Shown piece by piece: positions 34,126 to 46,426 of a DNA stretch of 60,000 bases. Both the position numbers and the translations under genes were made by a program. Source of the DNA: Diphasiastrum complanatum (Eukaryota > Streptophyta > Lycopodiopsida > Lycopodiales > Lycopodiaceae); assembly GCA_029204225.1 (NCBI GenBank), contig CM055097.1, forward strand, positions 12,634,721 through 12,694,720, in the 5' to 3' direction. Position 1 is the first letter of the stretch. The number at the start of each line of letters is the position of its first letter. The notes beneath the pieces are model-generated. The model saw only the letters and a list, made by a program, of their open reading frames with translations, was not told the DNA's origin and did not search any database.

Positions 34126-34746
34126 GTTTTACTCATGGACTCGGGAACCCTAAACCCGTTTCTGAAAAATTTGTACATGCACTGCCTTTTGCACTAGCTT
34201 GCAGTTATGCAGCCTTGGCATGAGCTGCAGGTCCCAGGCAGATTCTTGTTTCATGTTTTCTTGCAAGCAAGTTAGCTTTGATGTCATCAATTCCTATATC
34301 CCTTCGTAATTATCTATTTTATCTATTAAAGTTGATATTTCTTATTCAAGCATACTAAAAATAAGGACTGTTTAAAAAAAATAATGATAGATTTTACAAC
34401 CTTTTTTTTTTAAGAATTATCAAACCTCCATAATGTCAATTCCTGTTATATCATAGGGGGTTGGGGTTATTGGAAACATTATTTTTGGTCTCTGTTCTGT
34501 AAATAGCTCGAATTTTATTTTGTTTTTGAATAATTAGCTTGGTACCTCTGTTTTTGCGAAGGGGTGAAAAGGGAGGCCTACATGACAGTTTCTGGAAAAC
34601 ATATTGTAATATCTGTTTCAGGAAACAAAATGCAAATAGCGTAGTGATCTGTTTAAGGAGAGTATCTTTTTCCACTTGGAAGATTTGTTTGGTTTGAACT
34701 GTTGCAAAAATGTTTTTGTAGAACTGTCAAGTCAAATGTCTGTGGA

Positions 34747-34941
34747 AGTAGATGAAAGGGTGAAAAACAACTGGGAATGGAAGCTATCGATATGATTGTT
34801 ATGATTAATGTTGACTCTAATCAGAAACTAGTGTTCTTGTTTGGTTCAGTAGATGAAAGGATGAGAAACAACTGGGGATGGGAGCTATCAATATGATTGT
34901 TATGATAATTATTAATGTTGACTCTAACCAGAAACTAATAA
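34747..34941. repeat. Tandem duplication, period about 101 bp
   Basis: GTAGATGAAAGGGTGAAAAAC and following sequence recurs once from 34,848 with scattered mismatches and a small insertion (TAATTATTA). Confidence 0.85.
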
Positions 34942-35179
34942 GAAACAAGATCTTTGATTTCAGTGAGATAATCGTAGAATCGGCTCTGTACACTCAAAGA
35001 AAGGAGATCAGTTTCAGGAAAGGAAGTCTTTCCTAAGGCTGTATCTTCCATTCTGGTCCAAAAGAGTACCTGAAGAATTCAGTTCGCTGCTCTATTCATC
35101 TGGTGGTAACAAGGACCCTTGACTGGAATTGACTGGTAAGCTTGTTGGCTACTACTTTTATTCTATGTAGAAAGGATTC

Positions 35180-35440
35180 ATGTTTGACGCCATGTTTGGC
35201 ATTGAGGGACTTGTTCTAGCTATTGCATTCCTTGTTTGTGTCTCGGCATTATTAGTATCCACTTGCAATCACAATAAAAACTTTTGCCTTGAAAAACCCA
35301 GTTTTGAAACATATGACATTCCACAAATGGTGAATATTGAGGTTGGTGAAACTCTTCAATTCTCCAACCTTCATTTGTCACTTAGTTCTACGGTGGAGTC
35401 GACAGAGTGGGTTCTATTGCTTCACAATCTGGATTCTTAG
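35180..35440 (+). other. Short open frame with a hydrophobic N-terminus, doubtful
   Basis: 86 codons; residues 7-27 (FGIEGLVLAIAFLVCVSALL) would form a membrane segment, and the rest is unremarkable. No recognised family, no repeat of the frame, no clear promoter. Recorded as possible but more likely chance. Confidence 0.15.
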
Positions 35441-36170
35441 CTCAGCATGTTCTAGTGCATCTTCAACGGTGCATGTTGCCACCAGTTATGTTTTTTAGTT
35501 GGAGCTTAAATTTTCCTTATTCTTCCATGAAAAAGTAGGTAGGGACTTTATTTGATTGGCTTTGCTCTTTAGTGCTAGCCTTCATGATGACTGAGTTTGC
35601 CCTTCACCCCTGGAGAAGTGATAGAAACTTGTATGTTTGTCTTTTTACAAATGTATGAAAGTTATTGTGGTGGTATGCTTGTGCATCTGACCTACTATTA
35701 CTCTTGGGCACTGACGAAGTGAGTGGGGAAGAGGTTGCTTTTGGTCCATGCTATGCTTGCTGAAGTTGATGGTCTGAGACTTTGTGGGTGGACGCCACAA
35801 AGTTGAAGATTGCACCTCCTTTGTTTATATCAGGTATTATCAGGTATTATCCTAAGAATATTGTTGATACGTTCCAAAGCTCATGTTGACAAAGTTTTAA
35901 ATCGAGGTTGGAGCACTTCCTCCTAGAGTTGAAACTTTGGTACATGAGTGGTTGACCTAAGATTTTGATTTTGGTACCTGCCACTAAGATTTTGAATTTT
36001 CTTTGTGCTTCAGAAGACATTTTATATCATATGTGTATTGCAGATAATCCAGTGAACTTCATATTCTGTGCAAAAATAAAGCATGCTGGCTTGCTTGTTC
36101 TGGTATGAATGGCTTCATTCCACATTTTTGAAGTTAAGAAACCATGCCCAGGGATCCTGCTGGCAAATCT

Positions 36171-36290
36171 GAAGCTCATTGAAAGAATCAAGCTGAATAG
36201 TTGCTGTAGGGAATCTGTCTTTTGACTAACCTGACAGTGAAGCTGAAGCTCATTGAAACAATCAAGCTGATTAGTTGCTGTGGGGAATCA
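36171..36290. repeat. Tandem duplication, period 74 bp
   Basis: GAAGCTCATTGAAAGAATCA and the following 30 bases recur from 36,245 with few changes. Confidence 0.85.
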
Positions 36291-36767
36291 CTTAATCTTT
36301 TGAGTAAGAGGACGAAGATAGTCTTTCTCAAGGGACTAATTTGCTTACTCAAAACTCACAAGCTTCAGGAACACGGTAAGAAATATATGTTGGATTTTTC
36401 TCAAGTGAGCTAATGCTAACAGATTCTTGAGCGAATCTCAATGCTAGCATAACAAGACAACGCTCAGTTTTGGAAGGACATCATTATTTTAGCTATATGA
36501 GATTTGCTCAAGCAAATTCCCATTCACTTAAAAAGAAAAAGTGCAGATAATCAATGGAGAGAGATCTAATGCTCAATCAAAACTCTCCTGGAATAAATTA
36601 ACCGTGTTCCGGAAAGGTAACATTCAGAAGTAGTAAAAGCTACCTCATGCTCGAAGTTGATACCATTGCTAACTGTCCTTTCACAGCTACATTTATTTGT
36701 TTTTGCCTATTATAATTTGTACCATATTTCAAGAAGTTGATGATTTTAAGCTTTTCATTGAGCTTTT

Positions 36768-36839
36768 ATTAAAAGAGATTGATTTTCCTTGATGGAAGTT
36801 TTGTACTTCTATTAAAAGAAATTGATTTTCCTTGATGGA
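36768..36839. repeat. Tandem duplication, period 43 bp
   Basis: ATTAAAAGAGATTGATTTTC plus CTTGATGGA at 36,768-36,796 recurs at 36,811-36,839 with one mismatch. Confidence 0.9.
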
Positions 36840-37948
36840 TCAAGTTTCCTTATAAATTTCAGTGAAGCACTGAGGGCCATATATGTACACTATACATAAC
36901 TTGTTGGCTGGAAAAGTACGCGTTTGCATTTGAAAGATTAGGTGTCACTTAAAAACATGAACTAGCTACTGAAATAAGCACTGAGGTCATTTTTATGTAT
37001 AGCTGTAAGTGATTATGGATAAGTACTTGCAGAGGAAAGATGAATAATTTGGAAAAATTGGTGTTTCTAATCATTTTCATCAAAGCATTCACTTGCACAT
37101 TAAAAATTTGACATTCATGTCAATGGCTTCTTCCGATACACAACAAAGTTGTCCTATTTTTCCTTTGAAAACTGAACAAGAATTGTGCCAATATCAGACT
37201 TTCAGTCACATTTTTTTACTTTGATTTTTCCTATGAAATAATAACGTTTGATTGGAATCTTCTAGTGAGACACGCAGGTTCACAAGTAGTCGTGATACAA
37301 TGACTATGAAAAAGCTTTCATATCATCAATATGACAAGTATTAGGTGCCTTCACATGATCAGTGGAACTAGACAGGTTCTCTATGCACTTTAACATTTAG
37401 CCCTGTTTCAGATGATAAAAAGACTTTCTCTAACCAGTCTTACTCCTGCCTGAATGTGCCAGCCTCCCGCAAAATCAAGGGTGTTCCTTACTTTTCAATA
37501 ACAGAATGCCAAACGTTCAAGGATTGTCATCATAGTTAGCACAGTTTTTTACTCTTGCAGTGGTATATCTGCTACAATGATGAGGCATGCAAAACATTGT
37601 ATGAAAACTATTGAGGGGTCAAAGCTCTATAGATCCTGAGATATACTCTGTGAGCATTATCAGCTCAAAAGTACCAACAAATTTTCTTACAGAGGTGGCA
37701 GTGACAGGTAAAACTGATAGACCAAAGCTGCAAAACCAAAGGATATATGCCTTTCACACCTGAGCCGTTTTTGAGATAAGGACTTCAACAAACCTTTGTC
37801 ATGTATTTAATATATACAGCTAACCTCTCCAGATAGCATTCTGTTAAGTGAACAATCTTTGTGATGATTCTGCCATAACATAAAACTTCACCACATATCA
37901 TATTTAATATGCAGAGTTTCCTTTTCCATCTACTCTGTCACCTCTGAA

Positions 37949-37990
37949 GGTTTTTGTCACCTTAACTTAGGTTTTTGTCACCTTAACTTG
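37949..37990. repeat. Perfect 21-bp tandem duplication (last base differs)
   Basis: GGTTTTTGTCACCTTAACTT occurs twice head to tail. Confidence 0.92.
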
Positions 37991-39029
37991 ATTTGTGCTA
38001 TGCACGTATAGTTTAGCATTGAGTAGCTTTTAGTTTTGCAAACGAAAGCTAACGCTGATATTGAAGTGAAAATATGCAAATTATTGCATTGCATGTGTTA
38101 CTCCACAAAATCAATGCAAATGAAGCGCAATTAGAAAAAAATAGGAAAGTATGAAGTGACTATAAATGGGTTGTGCAAAAACGCTGATAACCCTCCTTTT
38201 TGACCATTTATTACAAACATTGCTTGATACCATACGTTTTTTAATATAAGTCGTCAAAGACGAGGTTGTACTTTAAAAGTTGTCACATGTGGCTTCTTTT
38301 CTACATGCATTCTTATCATGATATGTTTTAGTTCATAAACTTGTGCAACCAGTCGAGCATAATTTTTGGGCCAATGCATATCAGCCAATGTAAATTTGAA
38401 GTACTTCACATTTGTGGATTGCAATGCCATATTTTTAGCAAAATGTTTGACGTGGATTATTGATGCATTATATGTTCATTTAGACTATCATACAATGGCA
38501 CGACTTGAGCTATGCAAGATAATTGGTGAGCAAACTATTTTTTTTTTTGTTTTAGTTGCAAATAAAATCACACCAAAATATTGAACTCTTCCCTTTGCGT
38601 GAATACAATATCACAAAGTATTAGATGCAACAAGTACCAACAACAAACTGACAAATCATTTGACATTTTGTAGTTAAAATCAATGAGCTAAGTATCAGAG
38701 AAATGACAAATGCTCCTTTTATATGAATTTCCTTCAAAGAACTTGAAGCACCAAAATGTTGAGTGATGGAAGAATTGTACATTATCTATAGTATTTTTGA
38801 GGCCTTAAAACAAATCTCTTAGTAGGTGATTAAATAGGGCTAGGGCATACTTCAACAATGCATAAATTCTAGGAGGCTTTGTGCATTAACATTAACACTC
38901 ATCATAGTTAGCTTAATATTGTTCTCTAGTTTCATATAAACATGGACTTCAATAATCTAGACTATGTGAAAAAGAATGTGTAAGCAATCAAGCGAATAAA
39001 AGCCATCTAAAGATGCATGCAAAGTTGTT

Positions 39030-39103
39030 TTATATATATATATAGAGAGACACACACACACACACACTAGAATAGTGTGCTCGTTGATGGCGGGCGATCG
39101 ATG

Positions 39104-39135
<32 letters not shown>

Positions 39136-39260
39136 GTGTGTGCATGTATATGTGTATGTATATGTGTTGGTGTATGTGTATGTGCATGTATATCTGTGTG
39201 TGCTTGTGTATGTATATCTATGTATGTGTATATGAATGTGTGTATATCTTTATATATATT
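39030..39260. repeat. TA, CA and GTATGT microsatellites
   Basis: TA run (about 39,033), CA run (39,050-39,066), and a long interrupted GTATGT array (39,105-39,245) giving alternating Val/Cys and Met/Tyr frames that are not genes. Confidence 0.93.
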
Positions 39261-39278
39261 TAAACTTACACACACTTT

Positions 39279-39409
39279 TGTATGCATGGGTGAGGGTCCC
39301 CATGCATTCTCCTCCCCTCACCCATGCATACACTTTTTTGAACTAAACGGATTGGGAGAAGGATGCATGTATGGGGAAAAGCATGCATGGCTCTCCTCTC
39401 CATGCATGC
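39279..39409. repeat. Two adjacent ATGCAT hairpins
   Basis: Perfect 18-bp arms TGTATGCATGGGTGAGGG at 39,279-39,296 and its complement at 39,315-39,332. A second hairpin, GCATGCATGG (39,381-39,390) against 39,400-39,409, uses the same ATGCAT motif. Confidence 0.88.
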
Positions 39410-39555
39410 ATATACATTGTCCAGCCTCCAACTGGTAGTGCATATTCAAGATAGCCACCTATTTATTTATTGATCACCTTTTCAAGATAGCCACCTTTTT
39501 AAGATACCCACTTTTTAATTTCTCGACCGTATCACCTTATGATTAATGTGTAACG

Positions 39556-39776
<221 letters not shown>

Positions 39777-39871
39777 ACACATAATGACATACATAAATCG
39801 CAATTATAATTCCTATACACTAGAAGATTGCGAAGCGAATCCTACATTACCTTTAAAAAACAAAGGATTTC

Positions 39872-40345
39872 GGGCTGTGTTACTCCCGTGATGCCAGATT
39901 CCAATTACACTCCTACAACGATGCAAGTTGGGCGTCACTCAAGGACGATTGTAAAAGCGTCTTAGGAGGGTGCACCATCGTAGCAAAGGCAGCCATTCTC
40001 TGGGTCAGCAAGAAGCAGACCATCATCGCTCAGTCATCCTACGAAGAATATGTCGCAGCCACCAAGATGGCCAACGAGATCACATGGCTCAGACGGTTCC
40101 TCGATGGACTGGGTGAAACCACCAACGAGCCTCTAATTCTGCAAATGGACAATACATCTGTCATACACTTGAAGAAGGACCCCGTGTTTCATTCAAGGAT
40201 GAAACACATTGCAATCAAATATCATTTGATAAGAGACCTAGTTGAGAGAAATGAATTGAAGACAATTTCATTGGAATGAAGCAGATGGTAGCCGACATCT
40301 TTACTAAGCTCTTAGACAAGGGGATGTTCGAAAGGTAGAGGACGA
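39872..40345 (+). pseudogene. Ty1/copia RNase H and pol C-terminus fragment
   Basis: An open frame from about 39,872 to 40,279 reads YNDASWASLKDDCKSVLGGC, ILWVSKKQTIIAQSSYEEY, ATKMANEITWLRRFLDGLGE and FHSRMKHIAIKYHLIRDLVE, all copia RNase H landmarks. After a frameshift it ends MVADIFTKLLDKGMFE. The usual S-S-T-E-A-E-Y motif is S-S-Y-E-E-Y here. Upstream pol is absent; the fragment starts just after the microsatellite. Confidence 0.88.
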
Positions 40346-40736
40346 GTCTAGGAATCGTAAAGCTACCACGCTTTGAGAGGGAGCTGAAGAAACTTAATGT
40401 TTCTAGCCACAAAGCTTTGATAGCTTTCGATTGTCTTTGTATCCGCAAAAATACAAAGGAACAGCCCATAGGTAGAAACCACTCCAGACAATAACCGCCT
40501 ACATGACAGTTTCAATGAAGGCCAAGACCCGAAGACACAAAGGTCAAACGAACGAAGACTTGAAGGAAGGACCTTGAAGGAGAAGCCGAAGGTCGAAGGA
40601 AGCCACGAAGCCACGAAGCTCGAAACATCGGAAGACCGAAAGACGACAGATCTTCATGCTCCAAGTACAAAGGAAATCAAGAAAAGTACCAGGAGGAGAA
40701 ACCAACTCCACGGATGATGCTGACGACAAACTGAGT

Positions 40737-41262
40737 GCCGTTAGAATGTGCTTATCCAACCGTTCTTGTAATCAGTGATTAGACTGTTTCTCTTAATTTA
40801 TATATAAATAGGATGAACACGAGAGAATCGGTTGAACATCAATGTGAGCTAGGCATAGAACTGCCAGCTGGTGTTCAAGAGTTCGCTAGTAAGCGAGACT
40901 GTCTGGTATAGTTCATGAGAGACATAGTATCTCTGGCACCGACACGCTGGATGGGTTTGTCACACAACGCTCAAGAAAAGATCATTGATAATACCGTAGC
41001 TGTAATGCACATGATTTTTTTTATCTTGAATGATATTGAGTGTTTTGATGTTTGATCCTTGTCAGTACATGTTCAGCTGTTTATTCTTATTCCGCACACT
41101 AGCTCATTCTTGTTGAATGCTTAAACGAATTAATAACATATGTCAGCAATGTCTATCTACACTCTGGAATATTGTAGATCTGATCTGGCAGCAGTAGCCG
41201 CTAGTTAGAATCGAATTCTATTCGAGTATAGTGAACCCGTGTTCGTGCTAAGATACACATCA
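40737..41262 (+). repeat. Probable copia LTR followed by primer-site sequences
   Basis: Begins TGCCGTTAGAATG and ends ACACATCA, directly before a primer-site-like TGTATCAGAGC (41,265-41,275). A second primer-like TGGTATTAGAGC lies at 41,353. The copia RNase H lies upstream, so this LTR is in 3' position for that element and 5' position for another. Confidence 0.5.
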
Positions 41263-41264
41263 GT

Positions 41265-41364
41265 TGTATCAGAGCAATCGAGGTTCAAAGAGAAGAGAGT
41301 GTGAACACAAATCCCTTTCGGTTTTGTTTCGTGTTGTTCCAATTCTCAACAATGGTATTAGAGC
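41265..41364 (+). promoter_or_regulatory. Two diverged tRNA-iMet primer site sequences
   Basis: TGTATCAGAGC at 41,265 and TGGTATTAGAGC at 41,353, each one base from the usual motif. Confidence 0.5.
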
Positions 41365-41569
41365 TGCTCACGATCGGAGTTTAATCACTCAACACTCTCA
41401 GCAGCCTGAGCATGCTTCTTGGAGAGTCATATTTGGTATTTGACTGGTTTTGTAAATATCATGAGATTGCCTAGAACTTTTATAAGAGATGTGCATTTAT
41501 CAACTTAAGAATTTACATACTCAAAAAGAATCTAATTTGTTTGCTCAGTCATGCCAATCTATAGCTAAC

Positions 41570-41815
41570 TTTTAACTACCTTCATATTTTTTCAAAGGTC
41601 AAGAAATGCTCATCTGTTTAGAAACAAACTCCCCCCTCCATCTGTTCATAGTGTCAACTTAAACTTTAGATAATTGTTTGAACACTTTGAATTAAGCTTA
41701 TGTGTTCAATTTGTTCTTCAAGAACATAACTATAGTTCATATGAGGTAATCATCAACGAAAGTGGTGAAGTATAATGCACCATCAATTGAAGGAGTTAGC
41801 ATAAGACCATACAAA
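41570..41815 (-). pseudogene. Ty1/copia integrase core fragment
   Basis: Minus strand reads LYGLMLTPSIDGALYFTTFV then DDYLI, VMFLKNKLNT and RGEFVSKQM, matching the integrase core from the first catalytic Asp region (TFVDDY) to the GGEF block. Stops are present. Flanks are not clearly coding. Confidence 0.7.
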
Positions 41816-42543
41816 TCACAATGAATGAAGTCAAGAATATCTTTGGAAGTATGACATGACTTTTGGATAATGATGCTTTATAAAAAACATTCAATCATAA
41901 ATAGTTTATACATGTGCATCAATATCTAAAGGTCTAGTGGCGACAACATTTACACTATGTTTTCTTTTCATTTTGCTATGGATCTTGATTCAAGGCAACC
42001 TTTGGTGTCATGTCATGATCATTTGTAATACTTGCAAAATAGCTGGTTGTCCTCCATCATTTGACCACTTACTATATTACATTTTTTTTTGAAAATTTGC
42101 ATTTTTTGTGATGATGCTTTTCTTGGAGAATAAAACAACTAGATTGTTAGATTATGTAGAGTTTGTACTCTTGCTTTTGATTTCTTTCTGAAGAAATATG
42201 GATGTGATTTTTTTCAATGTCGTTATAGGTTGTGCACTAACTAGCATGACCAAATGGTCATAAAATCTAGGAAGGCTTGATAGCAAGGTCATTAGCTACC
42301 AATAGTGTTTTAGTAATATTGGGAGAATTTCTTGATTTTGAAACAAATTAATTTTTCTCTCTATCCTCTCTAGTACATGTTTGTGTGCTCAAACTTAAGT
42401 TCTAGCAAAGGAACATGTGCTCAAACTTAAGTTCGAGCATATGTCTTTGTCAAGTTTGTGTGATTGGACTTAATTTTGACCATAGGACCCCATAAAGGAA
42501 AAGAATGGGACTTGGAATTGCCCCAAAGTTGCTAAAACAATGT

Positions 42544-42755
42544 TTACCATAGAATTTTTGAACTGTAAATCAGCTCAACATATTTAGCATGTACTTTCTC
42601 TCGAACAAAACAAAATTGAACTTTAATATGTTTAGTCCTGGAATGAAATCTAGGGTTAAAAGCAAGTTTGAACACAATCGATGTTATCATAATAGATGGT
42701 AGTTTGATTGTAAAGCAATTCCTGTCCACCTTCAATCTTAAACCTAAGCACAAGA
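42544..42755 (-). pseudogene. Ty1/copia RNase H C-terminal fragment
   Basis: NPRFHSRTKHIKVQFCFVRE followed by KVHAKYVELIY is the RNase H C-terminal block (N-P-x-F-H-x-R-T-K-H-I). The rest of the element is missing or unreadable. Confidence 0.75.
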
Positions 42756-42769
42756 GATGAAGTGGATTC

Positions 42770-43340
42770 TAACATGTCACGCGGTAGTTCGTTCCCATGA
42801 GAGTGATGCTTAGTTTCATTAATGCTAGGAATGACATAGGGTGTCTCAAGATGCAGCGGAATAGGAGGGTGTCATCCCAACAAAGGAGAATGTCAATGAT
42901 GACAAAACTAAAACAATAATAGGAATTGGATTACTTAGAGAGTTGAAGAATAGAGCAAATTCTGATTTGTGTGAAATGCGAAATGATTAGGCATCTGAGA
43001 TAGCCATGCAATTCTTTGCTACTGTCGCAGTCCTTGCATTCCTCGCCTGTTAAAGATTGCGTGTAAAATTGTAGACTGTGCGAGAAACAACTCATTTTTG
43101 CATAATTGTTTGTAAGAGAGTGATTTCCTTGAGTGAATTAGAGGGCAGTTAGAGTGAGCAGGAGTAATATTAACTCCAATACTCCCCCTTAAGCTTACTA
43201 CTATGAATCTGAATCTGAATTGAGATTTAACATACCTACCAAATACAACTTCTTTAGTCTGAAATTGCTTTCTAAGAAAATGAAACTAAACTTCTATGTG
43301 TTTAGTTCTAGAATGAGTTTGTGGGTTTAGAGATAGAGCT
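42770..43340 (-). repeat. Copia 3' end: RNase H tail, polypurine tract and probable LTR
   Basis: At 43,230-43,335 the minus strand reads HSRTKHIEV, a second RNase H tail. Next to it AAGCTTAAGGGGGAG (about 43,186-43,200) is a typical polypurine tract, followed to the left by a probable 3' LTR reaching about 42,770. The part at 42,725-42,820 recurs at 4316-4420. Confidence 0.5.
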
Positions 43341-43429
43341 ATACAGCTCTGATTGTCTTTTTAATTTTTCAAAGGCTTCTAATGCCTCTAATGTCCAAAG
43401 AGGAACAATAGTCAGTGTGTTTGGATGTG

Positions 43430-44335
43430 CAACATACAAGCACATTCCAAAAGAAAAAAGAAGCAAGCTCGATGATAAATCAAAGTAAACAATCATGGTC
43501 GGGTACTCAAATGGATCACATGTGTACAGACTCTAAATCCAACCATTAAAAAGGTTGTTTTGAGTAGAGATGTGAAGTTCAATGAGTCCACATTCCTTGG
43601 ATTGGAAGATGAAAATGGCCATGAGATCTTCACACTACTGCCAATTCAAGAGGGAGATCGAGGATAGACATCAAATCAGAACGTTGAGCCACATGCTCCA
43701 GAGCAGCAAGAAGCAGAAGATCAACCCCACGAACAAGAAACGTTCGAGCAGTGATGAAACGGCCCCAAAAGGTCAACAAGACAAAGAAGACCTCCAGATC
43801 GATACGCTGACAATCTTTAGTGGAGCGAAGACACATAATTCAAGTACTGCAGCTTCATTGAAGAGCCAACAACATATCAAGAAGCTGTTCAGAGTCCAGA
43901 GGAAGAATTCTAGAAGCAGGCAATGTTAGAGGAAATCGAGGCAATGAGGCGAAACGAGGCATGGACACTAGAGCCACTGCCAGAAAACTAAAAGATCGTC
44001 GACTGCAAGTGGGTGTACAAAAGGAAAATGAAATTAGATGGCACTGTTGGCCGTTACAAAGCAATGCTTGTCACAAAGGGCGACACACAAAGGTATGGTG
44101 TTGATTATTTCGACACATATCCGCCAATGGTCAATATGACAAGCATATGACTGCCCCTTGCATACGCTACACAACACAATCTGGAAATTCACCAAATTCA
44201 TGTAAAGACAGCCTTTCTCCACTGAGATCTAGAGAAAAAAATCTTCATGAAACAGCCTAAAGGATTTGAAGACCCCGACAATGGACAATATGTCTGTTAG
44301 TTGCAGATATGCATTTACGGTCTTAAGCAGACATT
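43430..44335 (+). pseudogene. Ty1/copia integrase C-terminus and RT N-terminal part
   Basis: HIPKEKRSKLDDKS, TIMVGYSNGSHVYRL and KKVVLSRDVKFNES are the integrase C-terminal pattern. A charged linker follows (43,582-43,929). RT begins with [71 protein letters not shown] and IYGLKQT. It breaks off near 44,335, where another LTR element begins. Stops interrupt it, so it is a dead fragment truncated by a later insertion. Confidence 0.85.
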
Positions 44336-45156
44336 GTGAAAAATGCAAAAATAACCTTGGTAGAGGCCAAAAATCTTGTATATAGATAAACACACATGTG
44401 TGGAGCCTGTTTCCACGTGTGAAATTAGTGTACTTGTCATGTATGATAATCATATATGTTGTACATATGATTTAATTCAAGTTCTAGTGGCTAAAAACTA
44501 GTTTTCTAGACATATGACACATGGCATCAATCTATTTATTGCATGAGCCACATCCTTTGGATAGGTGTCATATCCCATGTGTAGAGGACAACTCACATGT
44601 GTGGAATAAGCTGAAGTAGGTGAATTTTGACTTCTAGAAGATTTCCAAGTAGATCTCCATATAGAAGGAAAATGGACCAAAAGTGCTCAAAATAGAAGGT
44701 TTTGTCCAAGTGTCAGTTTTGCATGATGAATCATCATATGACAAAGCACCTTCACACATGTGGGATCAGAGGTATGATCAATACCACGAGCTCCCACTTA
44801 TTGTATATATAGAGCCACATTTGGCCATAATCAGTGTGAGACACCAATCTTGGTTTTGGAAGCAATTTTGAGTGATTCTCTCCATTTGTCTACATTTGTT
44901 TTGATTGTTTTGAGTTCTATCAATGTGTACTTGATTTTCAGGTTGGAGTCCATACTCAGACAGGGTTTCACACGTGGGAAACCAGAAAGTACACCTACCT
45001 TCAATGAATGATTGTTCTTGTTAGGATTTTGTGTCTAGAATTGATCTAGATTGATCTTAATCTCAAGTAGATTGATAGATCAAGTAATCTAACAACCAAT
45101 CCCTCTTGAGGATCAAATTAGGATCCACTCTTGGTCCTTTTTGTACTTTTTGCACA
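44335..45156 (+). repeat. 5' LTR of a plus-strand LTR element, G-box rich
   Basis: Starts near TGTGAAAAATGC, where the copia RT stops making sense, and ends TTTTTGCACA immediately before the primer site at 45,157. CACGTG motifs occur near 44,413 and 44,970, with near matches (ACATGTGTG) between. The 5' boundary is inferred. Confidence 0.6.
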
Positions 45157-45169
45157 TGGTATCAGAGCC
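45157..45169 (+). promoter_or_regulatory. Primer binding site, initiator-Met tRNA type
   Basis: TGGTATCAGAGCC directly after the LTR end CACA. Confidence 0.85.
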
Positions 45170-46421
45170 TAGTACAAGAGGTTTTGTTGAAATTGATAGG
45201 GTTAATCCAAATCAAAGCCAAAATTAGCAGTTTTTTGGAAACTCGTCAAATTTTGTGTAGCGAGTTGGATTTGATAGCTATCCTCAAAATTTTTGGTCCA
45301 GATCTTGTTGTGGGCTGAAGGAACCCTTTTCACACGTGTGAGGCCGTACATCTCCGGTTTTGGCTGAGAAATTTCAAAATTTTGTAGAATTTGACCCACA
45401 CACCCAATTTGAGTGAGTTTTAGTGCAAAATCAAGCATTTTCTATAGAAAATCTAATCCCTTGATTAGTTCTTGGATTAGATCAGCCAAAAAATTAAATT
45501 TGAAGCTTGAATTAGGTGCATTAACTGATTATCTCTGATTTTTTGAGTGCATGTTGAAGTTGAGAGTGATTTTGCCAAAAATCATAGATTAAGGAGGATA
45601 TGCAAGGTGAGAGGATGAAATCCATTGTACCATCACTCTAGATTTGTTCAAGGGTGATAGGGTCAAGTTTAGAAGCATCACTTTGCTAGAAAACATCCTT
45701 GGATCTGTCCTCCAAGTGAAACCTTTGAGAGTTTCTAGTGCATATAGAGCATCTATGCAAATTTTTTGACATAGATTGGCTTAAATTGAGAGTTCTAGAA
45801 AAGAGATTGAGATCCAAGTCACATTGTTCAACCCTAATTGATTTTTTTGAGTGATTGTCAGGTTTGAAAAGAGTCATCAAGGTGTCTATGGCAAATGTGT
45901 AGAGAGAGATCCAATTTTCTAAGAGTTCATTCCTTTGTAGAGGGCAAGATCTAGAAGCTCATTATGTGTTGTTATAGGTGAAGAATTTGTCTTCTCCTAG
46001 GTGATCAAAATCTTTCTAAGTGGTATTAGCTCTTTGAAGCACAATATCTTAGTGAGAAAAATCACAACTTTTGATTTTGAATTTCATTCCAAGTCTTAAA
46101 AAGTAGAGTAATTGGTGGAATCCAATAGGAGTGATTGAATTCAATTTGTTGAGCAAAAATTGACATAGTATGTATGAAACTCAAATTAGTTCTATTCAAC
46201 TTTCTTTGTGAGAGTGTGAGGGTCAATCTGTGATCCCATTGGATGTCTAGAATGAGGAGGAGTCCATATTTGAGTATTCATGCATGGTTGAGATCTTTGT
46301 GAATCTCTAGTTGTCTAAATTTTTAAGCTTTGTGAAAAATTGGTGGTATAGTTTGTTTTCAAATCAAATCAAACTCATTCTAAGTCTCAAGAGTGAGATT
46401 ATTTGGGTCAAGAGTGAGTCC
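45170..46421 (+). other. Internal leader of the plus-strand LTR element
   Basis: No coding similarity; includes TTCACACGTGTGAGG near 45,331. It is cut at 46,426 by the young copia and continues at 52,586. Confidence 0.45.
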
Positions 46422-46426
46422 AAAAG

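Larger units (their letters stand above)
33159..38950. other. Gene-poor region downstream of PAH
   Basis: No recognisable protein family. The start should be the PAH 3' untranslated region. The region carries a GGAAC-rich patch (33,880-34,125) and an unusual number of short tandem duplications (34.75, 35.83, 36.17, 36.77 and 37.95 kb). Open frames are short and unsupported. Confidence 0.5.

Noticed and set aside
43582-43929. 115-codon frame as an independent small gene
   Set aside because: It lies in the linker between copia integrase and RT in the correct orientation, so it belongs to that remnant.
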